DNA of 64,000 nucleotides from Isochrysis galbana (Eukaryota; Haptophyta; Isochrysidales; Isochrysidaceae). The number at the start of each line of letters is the position of its first letter. Within the stretch, counting starts at the first letter, position 1. The translations under genes and the position numbers were made by a program. This document shows, in pieces, positions 20,819-30,405 of the stretch. Below the pieces are notes generated by a model, which ran no database searches, was not told where the DNA came from, and worked only from the letters and a program-made list of their open reading frames with translations. The stretch spans positions 431,256 to 495,255 of the forward strand of contig CM030944.1 of the NCBI GenBank assembly GCA_018136815.1, in the 5' to 3' direction.

Positions 20819-21316
20819 CTATAAAACACGCTGTGTGTCTCGCCCTTCACGCACAACGACTCGAACATTGGGACTCAAGTCCACATCGCTGAGGTCGTAG
20901 CACTCCTCGCCATGCTCGCCGTGTGGGTTGCCGAGGCCCTGTCCTCCGCCCGCCTGTCGTTCGCTCACGAACACGTAATCAGGGTCCAGAACCCTTCTTA
21001 CTGCAGAGAGTGGAGCAGTCGCTGACTCTTCGTCTTGGAACAAGACCCGAACGCCATCTTCTGCCGCTGAAGAGCACAATGGACAAATGTGCGGCCGATC
21101 CTCTACGACGCTGTATCGAATGTACACGCCGAGAAGCACCTCGCCGCCAGCTTCATACTCGACACACGTCACACCAGACTCCCACGGGTAGTCGTCCCAC
21201 CAGTTCCCCGCCGCACATGCGCGAATGGCGTAGTTCGGTGACGCGCACATGCCACCGTGCGTAACACAGGGCACGTAAAGTGACATCGCGCCGCTGATTA
21301 GACTCATGATCATCAT
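20819..21316 (-). CDS. Hypothetical protein, 165 codons, uncertain
   Basis: The frame has balanced, non-repetitive composition with several Cys and Trp (NWWDDYPWES, CPLCSSAAEDG) and would read as a small globular domain. There is no signal peptide and no family I recognise. It may be one exon of a larger gene or chance. The next gene starts 300 bases away in the opposite direction, which would make a divergent pair. Confidence 0.35.
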   Translation of the reverse strand: MMIMSLISGAMSLYVPCVTHGGMCASPNYAIRACAAGNWWDDYPWESGVTCVEYEAGGEVLLGVYIRYSVVEDRPHICPLCSSAAEDGVRVLFQDEESATAPLSAVRRVLDPDYVFVSERQAGGGQGLGNPHGEHGEECYDLSDVDLSPNVRVVVREGRDTQRVL

Positions 21317-21615
21317 GGGCTGAGAGGCTTATGGAGGCTTGAGTACACTCGGTGCCTTCGGCGTTCTTTCGCTGGTGCCGACCTACTGCTCTCAATACTC
21401 TCGTCAACTGTCTCTCTTCATCTCTCTCTAAAGTACTCACCCCCTCTAAAAAAGTGAACGCGCGTATTTCTTTACCGCCTACTTGTAGTCCGGCAAGGTC
21501 TCCCCGCACGGGACGGACATTTGCACCAGGCAGTGGGAGGGAGCACCTCTCCCACTCCCACAGCACAGCCTGGCGCGTTGGGCTGCTGAGGGCGCAGTCT
21601 AGCTCTCAAGCTCGG

Positions 21616-22590
21616 ATGGCTCACGACGCGCCCGCTGTCACGCTCATCACCTTGGGGGGGACGATTGACAAGGAGTACCCACGCACACAAGGTGGCTATG
21701 CGTTTGAATTCGGAGAGGTCTCCGCCGCTGAGAGGATCGTCGAAAAGCTTCCTGCGGGATGGCTCAATACCCAGCTTATTTCGGTCTGCAAGAAGGACTC
21801 GAACGAGGTCACCCATGAGGATCGCGCCGTTCTATGCCATGCCGTCAGGAACGCTGCCCATTCTCGCGTCATCGTTACCCATGGTACGGATACGTTGATC
21901 GAGTCTGCCTCGTTCGTGCAGCGAAACGGAGCTGCCGTAGGGAAACAAGTCATTTTTACCGGAGCGATGAGACCAGAACGTTTTCAAGACTCAGATGCTG
22001 CATTCAACCTTGGGGGTGCTGTTGCTGCAAGTAACATGTTGCCTTTGGGCTCCGTTGCCATCTGCATGGGCGGGAGCATTTTTGCTGCTGAGCGATGTAG
22101 ACGAGATCCTACGAGCGGACGCTTCTACGAGGAAAGCATTTCCAAAGCTGAAGGCCTGCGATCGGAAGCGCACACTTCTGAGTGGGGTGCGAATGTCAAG
22201 GTGTTGTGTGCACAGCAAAGTGAATCCAAGGCAAGTGTGCAACAAGAAGGTGCACGAGCTCCAACACAAGCTCTGCATTGGGGCATGAGGGAGGGTGCTG
22301 ATGCGATGCCGGCGGCCGGTGTCTGCACGCAATCGGCAGAGTATGCCCGCCGCTATTGGTCTGCTCCAACTTCGGGTAGACCAGAGGATCTGGATGAAAG
22401 CAGCTCATCGATTTTCGAACATCATTCTATGTCGCCTCCGCCACGAAATCGATGGCTGAGGCCGCCTGGGGTTGCGCAACGAGGCGCTGCTGGGCGACCA
22501 TCGCGATTGGACTCAAACCGGCAAGATTTGCGGCCAGCAAGCAGATCCGCTAGAGAAGTTGGATATTCGCAGTTGACGATGACCGGATGA
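21616..22590 (+). CDS. Single-domain L-asparaginase-like protein with unusual C-terminal tail
   Basis: ATG at 21616 gives MAHDAPAVTLITLGGTIDKE, the normal start of the short (about 165-residue) asparaginase-domain proteins. The frame is open to 21352 upstream but without an ATG. Signatures: the first threonine in LGGTID, the second catalytic block VTHGTDTLIES, then GKQVIFTGAMRPE, DSDAAFNLGGAVAAS and the strand VAICMGG. The domain ends near SGRFYE at residue about 177. The usual second domain of full asparaginases is absent, as in the short bacterial family. The frame then continues for about 148 residues of Ser/Arg/Pro-rich sequence without a domain, which may be a real tail or contain an unseen splice. 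These enzymes hydrolyse asparagine or related amides to the acid and ammonia. Confidence 0.82.
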   Translation: MAHDAPAVTLITLGGTIDKEYPRTQGGYAFEFGEVSAAERIVEKLPAGWLNTQLISVCKKDSNEVTHEDRAVLCHAVRNAAHSRVIVTHGTDTLIESASFVQRNGAAVGKQVIFTGAMRPERFQDSDAAFNLGGAVAASNMLPLGSVAICMGGSIFAAERCRRDPTSGRFYEESISKAEGLRSEAHTSEWGANVKVLCAQQSESKASVQQEGARAPTQALHWGMREGADAMPAAGVCTQSAEYARRYWSAPTSGRPEDLDESSSSIFEHHSMSPPPRNRWLRPPGVAQRGAAGRPSRLDSNRQDLRPASRSAREVGYSQLTMTG

Positions 22591-22954
22591 GAGATGAGTT
22601 GGTGCAGCATTTTAGGCAAGTGGGTGCAGTTGGGCTGCTGTTTCGCCTTCTTATTGCACACGCCGTACGCTCCATTGCACTCCACCAACACCATCTTGAC
22701 TGACGAATCAAAGGGCAAACTCAATCCTAGAAAATATCTTGATCGTCTACTCTTCCAAAGAACTAGCACTTCCAATTTCGCGCAATGATCAATTGATAGT
22801 GTTGTGAATATTTGTGACCATTGGGATGGGCGCTAGGAGTCCAACCACTGTAGGTCAAGGTTCGCTAGGTCAAGGTTCGTTTCTGCTTTCGCCACCAAGT
22901 TTCCTGACTCCTTTCGCCCGTTTGGAGTCTAGCCCCTCCCGATTCAGTATTTCT
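22591..22954. other. 3' flank of the asparaginase gene
   Basis: No gene is seen. A short direct repeat GGTTCGCTAGGTCAAGGTTCG lies around 22857-22881. Confidence 0.3.
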
Positions 22955-23026
22955 CCGCTTTCCACGTGCATTTTGTAACCGCTTTCCACGTGCATTTTGT
23001 AACCGCTTTCCACGTGCATTTTGTAA
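22955..23026. repeat. Three perfect tandem 24-bp units containing CACGTG
   Basis: Units 22955-22978, 22979-23002 and 23003-23026 are identical and contain TTCCACGTGCATTTTGTAA. CACGTG is the core bound by many bHLH/bZIP proteins, but no nearby gene start points to a regulatory role. Confidence 0.9.
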
Positions 23027-23217
23027 CGAAGGGGAATTGTATCTCCAGAGATTCACTAATCGCTAATCGCGCTAATGATTGGCCACCATGGAGGGGGCCT
23101 CGCGCCCTCCCTACCCGCGTCGCGCAGCCAATGCAGTATGCCCGCGTGCCCACCGGGAGCCGCCTGATGGCGGGGGGGGGGGGGGGGAGGGCCGGGGGCC
23201 TAGATGGGAAATACGAA

Positions 23218-23404
23218 ATACGTATTTCAACTAAGTTTATACTTGGTTCACTCATGGCGGGGCACGAGCCTCCCCCCTCTCTCCACTCCTCCCCCGCCAT
23301 GGGGAAGGAACCACCCGCTCTCCTGGCACGCCTGATGGCCTGCCAGGAGCACACTGCCCTGCTGACCCATCCCTCTCCCCACAAGCACGCCTGACTCGCC
23401 CGCC
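23218..23404 (+). repeat. AAGTTTATACTTGGTT GC-rich repeat, copy C
   Basis: Order of blocks: CAACTAAGTTTATACTTGGTT, CATGG-GGGGCACGAGCC, CCCCTCTCTCCACTCCTCCC, GCCATGGGG, GAACCACCC, CCTGGCACGCCTGATGGCC and TGCCAGGAGCACACTGCCC. The same order occurs at 58298-58720; shorter or deleted copies are at 51216-51440, 54085-54190 and (inverted) 59655-59770. Confidence 0.75.
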
Positions 23405-24262
23405 TTGGCTGTCGCATTCGCGAATCGACACTCGTTAGGCTTCGCTCTTCTCTCTTCTCTTCGTCGTTCGGCATTTATCGTTATAATTCTTTGCTTTCTC
23501 TCGTTCTCGGTCAAAAGCTTCGCGTGGACGCACAGGATCTTGGGTTGTGGAGCGCCCTCTCTCTTTCCCTCGAAGAGAAGGGACGTTTCCCCACCGTTCT
23601 TCATCCTAGGCGCCTTGCAAATAGGTTTAATTCTTAATTCGCTATCTTCTCCGCGTTTCTCTATCTACTTCAGTGATTGCAATCAGGTTTGATTTGCAAT
23701 CTCTTCGCATCTCCCCCTTAGGCACACCGCACTTCTTTCGTCTTATTCGATAGGTCTCTTGGAATCCTGTGCGGCAGGATTGCCCCTCGTTTCCGTTATG
23801 GTGCGATTCCCCTTCCAGACGGGATCGCCGACAGATCGCCTTCTGATCGTCGTCCGTCGTCGTCTGGCCGGGCTGTTTGGGTTTGATTTTAGTCGAGATA
23901 TGTGAGAAAGTCCTGGGGCGAGAGTCGGAGTGTTTCTCTGGGTGTCTTTGTCCGTCGTCCTGTCGTCAGTCGTCATCCGTCGCTCTCGCTCTCGTCGCTC
24001 TCGCTCTCGTAACACTCATACCCTACAATCTCTCCTTCTCTCACCAGCCCCTGCCAACACAGCCCTCCTCTCACTCGCCCTCGCCTCCTGCTGCTCGTTC
24101 GATGTCGCTCTCGCCGCCGTCCTCGCCCTCGCTCAAGCCCGCCTGCCCGCCTTCCTCTGCTGACGGGCTGAAGCCCGTCAGCACCTCCGAAGTGGTCTCT
24201 TTCGCCGCGCCTGCCGCCGGCCTTGCTCCTTCCTCATTACCCTCAGGCCCCATGGGCCATCA
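23405..24262 (+). repeat. ~860-bp dispersed element, copy 1
   Basis: From CGCATTCGCGAATCGACACTCG to GGCCCCATGGGCCA the sequence matches 30862-31722 closely, including (CTCTCGCTCTCGTCG)n and the short frame starting MSLSPPSSPSLKPACPPSSA. Both copies lose similarity just after the words that encode SGPMGH. No protein motif of a transposase, RT or gag is visible. A non-autonomous element or the 5' end of a larger one is likely. Confidence 0.7.
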
Positions 24263-24274
24263 CAATTCTCGTCA

Positions 24275-24545
24275 CTGGCCTGTCGTGGCCAGCCCATCCC
24301 TCTGACCAGTCCCTCCTCCCCCTGGGCCCCCTTGTTTAGGACCCCCCAGCCAACTCCAGTCGACTTGCAGGGGCGCGGAGCGCCAGCGAGGGAGAGGCAG
24401 GAGGGGCCAGGGCCAGGGCCATGCCCCAGCCTCACCTGCCCCCTGAGCTGTGCTCCCAGGCCCCTGCAGGCCACCTGGGGACCTGAAGAAGGGCCGCAGG
24501 CGCGCGCCATGGGGCCTTAGAGGAGACGCAGGGGAAAAGCGCTGG
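24275..24545 (+). repeat. GC-rich repeat family, fragment E
   Basis: Blocks GTGGCCAGCCCATCCCTC, GCGGAGCGCCAGCGAGGGAG, AGGCAGGAGGGGCCAGGG, CCCCTGAGCTG and CCGCAGGCGCGCGCCAT match the second half of copy A at 58490-58700. Confidence 0.6.
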
Positions 24546-24721
24546 CACGGCGTCCCCTCGGGGGAAACATGCACCGCGGGGGGAAGCAGAGAAAAAAAGT
24601 TGTTATGCTATTTAATTTTAAAATACTGCTCTATATACAGCTGTGGACATTCGATCGCTCAAATCGACTGATGTCCCACAATCCTAGTTGGGCTGTCAGT
24701 CCGTAAGCTTACGGTGGTTTT

Positions 24722-25048
24722 GAGCTTACACTTGTGGGGTTGGAGTTTGGGTGGGGTTGGAGCTTGAGTGGGGTTGGAGCTTGAGTGGGGTTGGAGCTTG
24801 AGGGGGGTAGGAGCTTGAGTGGGATTCGGAGCTTGGGTGGTTTGGAGCTTGGGTGGGGTTGGAGCTTGAGTGGGGTTGGAGCTTGAGTGGGATTCGGAGC
24901 TTGGGTGGGGTTAGAGCTTGAGTGGGGTTGGAGCTTGAGTGGGGTTAGAGCTTGGGTGGGGTTGGAGCTTGGGTAGGGTTAGAGCTTGGGTGGGGTTAGA
25001 GCTTGGGTGGGGTTAGAGCTTGGGTTGGAGCTTGGCTGGGGCGAAGGT
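24722..25048. repeat. Minisatellite, ~18-bp unit (GGTTGGAGCTTGAGTGGG)
   Basis: About 18 units, alternating GAGCTTGAGTGGGGTTG and GAGCTTGGGTGGGGTTA variants, with a few shortened units. Strong G/T asymmetry on the plus strand. It ends about 200 bases before the DUF3431-like exon. Confidence 0.9.
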
Positions 25049-25419
25049 GTTGGTCGAAGGAGGGTTGGAGGCCACACTCTACCGGCCTGCAACAATGAGT
25101 ACTTCTACTTGCAACACGGTACAAAACTGTACGATAGTGTACCCACCATGGGAGGTCCCCACTCTCCACTCTCCGATGCCGACGAAGCTCCTGACTTGCT
25201 GAATGTCCCACACTTCCTGGCCACCTACCGCCTATGAAGGCGTTTCATCTACAGGAAATGTATCGTGAAGGGGAGCAGCAACGCGCGCGCTTCTCTCCCA
25301 CCTTTCAAGTCGTCCGCCCCCGCGGGGTGTCAAGGGAGAGCACTGGGCGGCGCGGGTCGCTCTCCCAGCACTCGGGACACGCACTCCGAGACCCGTACGG
25401 GAACGCCTCCTTGCACGGC

Positions 25420-25861
25420 ACCGCCGGGGAGCAAATGTGGTCATGAGGGCTACCACGCCTCGCTCGGAGATCTCGCCGCTCTCCCGCCTGGCTGGAGAGT
25501 CGAGCATCTCCCGAACATCGGCCGCAACGACGCGACCAACCTGTATCATATCACAAAAAACTACGACCACCTTAGTGATGGGGTTCTCTTCATGAAAGAC
25601 TCGTCCTTCAGCCAGAAATTTGACCTTGATGTTCTGCTCCGCAGAAGCCTGCAGCAAGGGCACTGGCAATTTGGCTGTGCTTTCAACGAGACCGAATGCG
25701 AAATGGTTTGGAGCCCCGCTATGAGGTTATGGAGAATTATTTCCGCTTACAATACTAGCCACGAACAGAACCCAGAATCAGCACACACAGGCCCGTTCTT
25801 TTCCAACTTTTCGAACATGGCTCTCCCCTCCCTCTTCTCTTTCTCTCCACGTAACACGTAA
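25420..25861 (+). CDS. DUF3431-like protein, probably one exon of an incomplete gene
   Basis: The frame encodes HEGYHASLGDLAALPPGW, then RVEHLPNIGRNDATNLYHIT, then NYDHLSDGVLFMKDSSF. This matches the DUF3431 core (LpNvGREghtYLhHIv.nYd.Lpd..vFlQg), a family of unknown function found in fungi and algae, often with an N-terminal signal anchor. The arginine of GRN and the histidine of YHI are kept. The part upstream of 25420 in the same frame is low-complexity, and the only ATG nearby (25234) is in another frame, so an upstream exon is missing from the model. The C-terminal 30 residues also look non-globular. Confidence 0.55.
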
Positions 25862-25927
25862 GCGTAAGCGTAAGCGCGCGCATATGCTCACGCTCAGCGC
25901 GTGGTGCATGAGTGCTCGTGCTGCCAT

Positions 25928-26008
25928 TCAAAAACGGAGTCAAAAACGGAAGGGCTTGCAAAAACGGCAAAATCGGCCTGTTTTTGCCCTTCACAGAAAA
26001 ACGGCAAA
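25928..26008. repeat. AAAAACGG palindromic repeat, copy e
   Basis: CAAAAACGGAGTCAAAAACGG, GCAAAAACGGCAAAATCGG, CCTGTTTTTGCCC and ACAGAAAAACGGCAAAAAC: a diverged member of the palindromic family at 9925 and 37605. Confidence 0.5.
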
Positions 26009-26145
26009 AACATATCTCCCATCTATGGTATGGCGGATACTCTACTCTGGAGGTAGATGGTAGAGAGCGGTAAAGAGGTACTCTCTCTAGAGTAGAGAGG
26101 TACTCTACTCTACTCTAGAGGTAGAGAGAGATTGTAAGCTGCGTG

Positions 26146-26736
26146 ATGGGCGTCGCGCGTGGCCGCTCGTGCTTGCTCGTGCTGCTTGCCTCGGGCGCCG
26201 GTGCGCTGCACGCTCCCCTCTACCGGCCGGCCAGACGGGCACATCCCGTCGCGATTGAGCGCGCGCTCGAGCAGCTCGTCGCCCAGTGGCCCACCTTTGT
26301 ACCTCAAGATGCCTCTTCTTCAAAGTGCGTATGTGGCTCGGGAGGCACCTATGCAGAGTGCTGCAAGCCATTCCACGACGGCGCGCTTAAGCCGGAGTCA
26401 GCCACGCGGGTCCTTCAAACACGCTATTCCGCCTTCGCCTACCGCCTACCTCTACACCTTATGCGCACCACCCACTGGAGCAACCCTGAGTACAGCGACG
26501 ACCTTGTAGAGTGGGCCCAGAGGCAGAACCGCAACATGTTCGACCAATACAACTTCCTACGCATCGAGCCGGGGGCAGAGGAGGCCGGAAGCACCCCGGA
26601 CGAAGCCTTCATCACATTCCGGGTCGTGCTCGCTCATATCGAGACGATGGCGGAGCTCGCGTTCACTGAGCGCAGCCGCTTCGTGCGTGACGGGGAGGAG
26701 TGGTTCTACGCTGGTGGTGAAATGCTCCAGGAATAG
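26146..26736 (+). CDS. YchJ/UPF0225-type SEC-C motif protein, organelle-targeted
   Basis: ATG at 26146. About 196 residues. Residues 1-22 are hydrophobic and end GALHAP, a signal peptide. A basic stretch follows (YRPARRAHP). Near residue 63 begins the SEC-C zinc motif KCVCGSGGTYAECCKPFHDG with the C-x-C...C-C ligands. Next comes the YchJ signature PESATRVLQTRYSAFAYRLP, then LMRTTHWSNPEYSD, and a C-terminal cystatin-like domain with ITFRVVLA and ERSRFVRDGEEWFY. The whole order matches bacterial YchJ and its plant and algal plastid homologues. The molecular role of YchJ is not established. Short TACTCTA/TAGAGTA repeats fill the 5' UTR. Confidence 0.88.
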   Translation: MGVARGRSCLLVLLASGAGALHAPLYRPARRAHPVAIERALEQLVAQWPTFVPQDASSSKCVCGSGGTYAECCKPFHDGALKPESATRVLQTRYSAFAYRLPLHLMRTTHWSNPEYSDDLVEWAQRQNRNMFDQYNFLRIEPGAEEAGSTPDEAFITFRVVLAHIETMAELAFTERSRFVRDGEEWFYAGGEMLQE

Positions 26737-27126
26737 CAAGTTTACTCAAGACTGTCTGAGACTTGCCTAAGGGTCAAGCAAAAGCACATGTGGGAAACTC
26801 ACCAGTATCAATTGAATATTCGGGGGCAGTGATCTGGATCTGGCACATTCATACAGCAGTGCGCCATTATCCTAGCACATCCCGATTTGCGATTCCATGA
26901 AGAGCACTAGTCATGCGCGCCAATACGTGCTCATGCCGTCGTCTTCCGCCAAGCTGTTGATCGTTGCACAAATGTCTGCAACCTGTCGCTCATGAGCCGC
27001 CGCACTCCAATCATTAATCTAGGTGATGGAGGGTATGGGTATGGTTTCATGGATGTACACGGATGGTGCCATGTTGTGCATGAGCTAGACGTAGAAGGAG
27101 ATTGTGTTGCGTGTAAAAGTCTATCT
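26737..27126. other. 3' flank, no gene seen
   Basis: Nothing recognised before the T-run (A-run on the plus strand) that ends the LINE copy at 27127. Confidence 0.3.
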
Positions 27127-27169
27127 AAAAAAACATCAGAAGATTCTGGGCTACACACCTACTAGGTCT
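27127..27169 (-). mobile_element. 3' end of the host LINE copy, including downstream target-site duplication
   Basis: On the minus strand this reads TACACACC-complement, then GCCCAGAATCTTCTGATG and seven T, the family's 3' end. Bases 27152-27169 (TACACACCTACTAGGTCT) are repeated exactly at 30055-30072, so the younger LINE between them inserted into this copy's 3' UTR. Confidence 0.85.
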
Positions 27170-27475
27170 AAAAAAAAACTTCTGAAGGTTCAGGGCTACA
27201 CACCTACTAGTTATGGGACTTCCCTTCGCTATCTACACCGCCCTTATCATCCCTCCCTCCACCTCTTCCCCTGCCCCCCTTCTTTCCTTTTTATTCGGTT
27301 TCCGGGGTCCGGCCTCGGTGCGCTACCTGAGGCCTGGTTTAGAGTGTGGGGTCCGGGCAGGCCTTCTGGAATTGTCTTTGTTGTCGAGTGTGTCCGTCTG
27401 GTCGCCTTTTATTTGTTTGGTTTATATCCAGGTTCCAATGTCTCTACCAGCGGTTTAGGTAGGTGTATCGATGTT

Positions 27476-29740
27476 TCAGTTTCCCTTGTTCCCTTGTTCC
27501 GTGGTCCCCTCGACAGCGTGTGCGATCCCCAGCTTGGAGGCTAGTTCCACTAGCTCCGCGCTGGGCTTAAGACCGCCTTTGTCGTTCCTGTTGAAAACGG
27601 GTCTCAAATCATTCATGTCTATCCTTTTTTTAGGCTGTCTTCCCATGCCCGCTTGGGCGGTTCTCGCCGAGTCGGTTTCTTGTGCGAAGAGGAGTGCTTT
27701 ACTTAGTATGGTGTATCTCTCTATTATTCTTATTAGTATGGATTCTTCCGAGAATTTGATGCCGTCGTAATGTATCCTATAGAAGTCTGTGAGTATATAT
27801 CTCCACGCTAATAGGTATAGTACGTATATCGCTTTCGGGGCGTCCCCTTTTGGGTAGATGAATAGGTTGTCTACAATGGTTTCTTCTCTGCTCCTTTCTA
27901 ATCCCGGTGTGAACCGTGCAATTTTATTCAGTTCACCTAGGATGTTAGTTATCCCGGGGCATTCGCCTAGGTGTATCGAGGATTCATCCGTTTCCCCACA
28001 AATGCGGCACGTGTTGGCTCTGTCTGGAAAGCGGTTGTACGTGCCCACTCGCCTGTGTGTGATATGTTTGAAGTGTAGGTGCATGTCCCTCGCCGTTACC
28101 ATTGGCGTGGTGTATAGTCGCGCCAGGTGCGCCCATGTATCCCCTGGTATTTGGAGTTTTTCCTCCCATTTGGCCGGCCCCGTGAGGCGTTTGCGTTTAC
28201 GGTCTTTACGCTGAAGTGCCTCGGTTAGATGTTCTACCCCGGTGCCGTCCAGCGGCGTCTTGCCGTCTAATGTATATTCGTCCGCCAGCGGGTATTCTAG
28301 TCTCTTGTTGGTTTTGTATCCTCCCCCCCATTGCGCCGGTGGGGATGGGTCTAAGTTCGAGGGTGCGGCGGGTAGTCTTTTTCCGATTATGGGCGTGCCT
28401 AGGTATGAGAGTTCCGCATCGTGCCATATCTCCTTGATGTTCACATAGTATTCCCCGTCTACCGTTATTCGCAGTTCGGGCGTCGGTTCTTCCAAGATGT
28501 GTTCATTGTCGACCTCTTCTCGTCCCGGTGGTGCGCATTCTAGTTCGGCCGTCTTATCTACCGCTGCCAGTGTCGCCTTGGCGTGTCTGACTATCGTATC
28601 CCATGTTTCCAAGAATTTGTCTCTTGGGATATAATCTCCCTGGAAGTGTATATACGTGTCATTGTTCCTGAGGTATTGCGCGCATTCAGCCCTGCTATAG
28701 GGCGTGTTCGCTTCGTGGTCTTTGAATACGTTATGTATGGTATTACGTATTACATTCAAGCTTGTTCCATAGTTTTGCCCATATGGGGTTTATTTTAGGT
28801 CCCGGGTGCGTCGGGCTACCCCACATGGGTTGCGAGAGTGCTCCTTCTCTACTTACTTTCAGTGATGTGAGTTTAAGTTCGCGAATGTTGTTTAGCGCCT
28901 GCTTCCAAAACTCGGGAAGTTTACTCGTGCCCGCTATTCCATCGGTGAGTTTGTTCGTGGGGACCGTCGAGAGAACCGCTGCTCTCCCCAGGTTTGTGCG
29001 GCAGAACCACGCGTCAAGCACTTGTTTCCATTGTGCTTGGCGTGCGTCAAGATAGTTTAGGATCCATTTGGCTTGTAAAGCTTTGACATGGTTGCCCCAG
29101 TCGAGCAGTCCCAGCCCTAGATGTGGCCCTTCCTCCAAAGTGTTTTTATCGGGATCTCAGGGTGCTTTATCCATTGTAGCTTCCGGCCGGTGCGTGCGTT
29201 TGTCCACATGATTCTTTCTACGGCTCTTTTAACCGCCGTGTGGAATGATCTAGGGGCTGCCAGTGTCTGCAGCCAGTATCTAGGTATAGAATATACTAGG
29301 AAGTTAGCCACCTTCGTTTTCCCATGTATAGATAGATCCTTGGTTAGCGGCGCGTATATAGTGGTTTTCCTCTCTATCTTGTCGGCTAGTTTGCGCCAGA
29401 ACTCTTTAATGGCCCGGGGCCCACCTAGTGGGACCCCCAATATGGTCGCATACTCGTTTCCTTTCAGCCACTTGTACCTTTGGAATCTCGCGGGTGGGCG
29501 CTTCCTTCTCAGGGAGCCCATCCTTAGTCCCTCGAACTTTTGATCGTTGGGTTTGCCACACGAGGCCGCCGCGTATCTTTTTACCCAACCGAGGGATCGC
29601 GCTAGGCTACCGTAGTCTGCCGCTAAGAGTTGTGTATCGTCCGCGAATTGGCTTATCTTTAGTTCGGCTCCGTTCACTATGATGCCCTCGATGTCTTCGT
29701 CTTCGTTTATCGCTCTGGTGAGGGGCGGTAACGCGGCTGT
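27476..29740 (-). pseudogene. LINE ORF2 remnant: RT C-half and zinc-finger domain
   Basis: Read from 29740 down: REN-type segment (AINEDEDIEGI), the box SQFADDTQLLA with the catalytic Asp pair, LGVPLGGPRAIKEFW, KTKVANFLVYSIPRYWLQTL, a frameshift near 29135, GLGLLDWGNHVKALQAKWIL, a frameshift near 28757, and a C-terminal part holding CRICGETDESSIHLGECPG, the zf-RVT zinc ligand pattern C-x2-C-x7-H-x4-C. The last 100 residues match the fragment at 10807-11106. The missing N-half means no activity. Confidence 0.88.
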
Positions 29741-30032
29741 GTAGGGTCCCGGCCCGGGGGCCTACCCTGTGGAGTCGTCCCTCTGGTGTTCTGTGTTCGG
29801 TGTGGCTGTGGGTTGTGATGGAGGTGTGTTGCATGCTGGCTGGTGCCAGCATGGCGGCTTTGCACATGTCGTTCTTGGTGGTGCGCGGGCGCGGCCCGCC
29901 GGCTCCTGTGCCCACCTGACTGGGGGGGTCGTCCTGGCGCGGTCGCTTCGGCGACAGCGGCGTGTCCGTGAGCTCTTCGTCCATCATGGCGAGGGCAGCG
30001 GCAGCGAGAGCGGGCGGCGGCGCGCGCTCCAT
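29741..30032 (-). pseudogene. LINE ORF1 N-terminus (MERA type)
   Basis: ATG at 30032 opens MERAPPPALAAAALAMMDEE, then LSPKRPRQDD and a basic His/Arg-rich stretch. The same MERA start, preceded by a hairpin, is found at 44787 and 59424 (minus). The frame is joined by deletion to ORF2 sequence. ORF1 products of LINEs bind their RNA; no fold can be named from this piece. Confidence 0.7.
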
Positions 30033-30054
30033 GACCCTATCGTTTTAACGATAG

Positions 30055-30130
30055 TACACACCTACTAGGTCTAGGTTTCTCTATCTCTACTCCGACATCG
30101 CCCTTATCTCCCCTCCCTCACCCTCACCCT
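30055..30130 (-). mobile_element. Interrupted 3' UTR of the host LINE, with upstream target-site duplication
   Basis: TACACACCTACTAGGTCT at 30055-30072, then CTACTCCGACATCGCCCTTA and CTCCCCTCCCTCACC, match in reverse the LINE 3' UTR at 17700-17760. It continues at 27169 beyond the inserted copy. Confidence 0.8.
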
Positions 30131-30254
30131 CCTTCCCTTCCCCAACGAAGCAAGGATAAGCGTCGGGTGCGCGAGGCGAAGCGCACCACAAAAGAAGACC
30201 ACCATGGGGAAAGCCGCAAGGCTGGGCCTCCCCACAGCGACGTACACATACGCG

Positions 30255-30405
30255 CCGCCACCCAAACATGATACAAAAGGCCCGTCCACCCCCTACCCCC
30301 TCCCCCAAGGCTAGGCCCAAAGTATTGTGTATTGTACATGGGACGACCCCCCCAAACCGAACAAAAAGGAAAAAGGAACGGGTAGCGGGTAGGCCCAAGT
30401 CAATA
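30255..30405 (+). repeat. LINE-3'-UTR-like repeat shared with 59880-59990
   Basis: AGGCTAGGCCCAAAGTATTG, GTACATGGGACGACCCCCC, AAACCGAACAAAAAGG here; the inverted relative at 59880-59990 has AGCGCTAGGCCCAAGGTAG, GCACATGTGCCGACCCCCC and GAAACCGAAGACCACAAGG. The pattern also echoes the GGACCCCGGAAACCGAAGAA block at 11350, so it may be a diverged LINE 3' UTR. Confidence 0.5.

Larger units (their letters stand above)
27170..30054 (-). mobile_element. Internally deleted LINE with 18-bp target-site duplication
   Basis: Flanked by TACACACCTACTAGGTCT at 27152-27169 and 30055-30072. In element orientation it begins with an 18-base hairpin (CTATCGTT AA AACGATAG), has an ORF1 start four bases later (30032), a short basic ORF1 part, then jumps near 29740 into the reverse transcriptase just before the catalytic ADD box, runs through the thumb and a zinc-finger C-terminus, and ends with a 3' UTR and CTTCAGAAG plus nine T. 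The endonuclease and the first half of the RT are missing. At least two frameshifts (about 29135 and 28757) show it is dead. Confidence 0.88.

Noticed and set aside
21352-21615. N-terminal extension of the asparaginase
   Set aside because: The upstream in-frame start is GTG, not ATG, and the residues lack similarity; the ATG at 21616 fits the family start exactly.
24722-25048. CRISPR array
   Set aside because: Units are contiguous and only about 18 bases with no spacers: a eukaryotic minisatellite.
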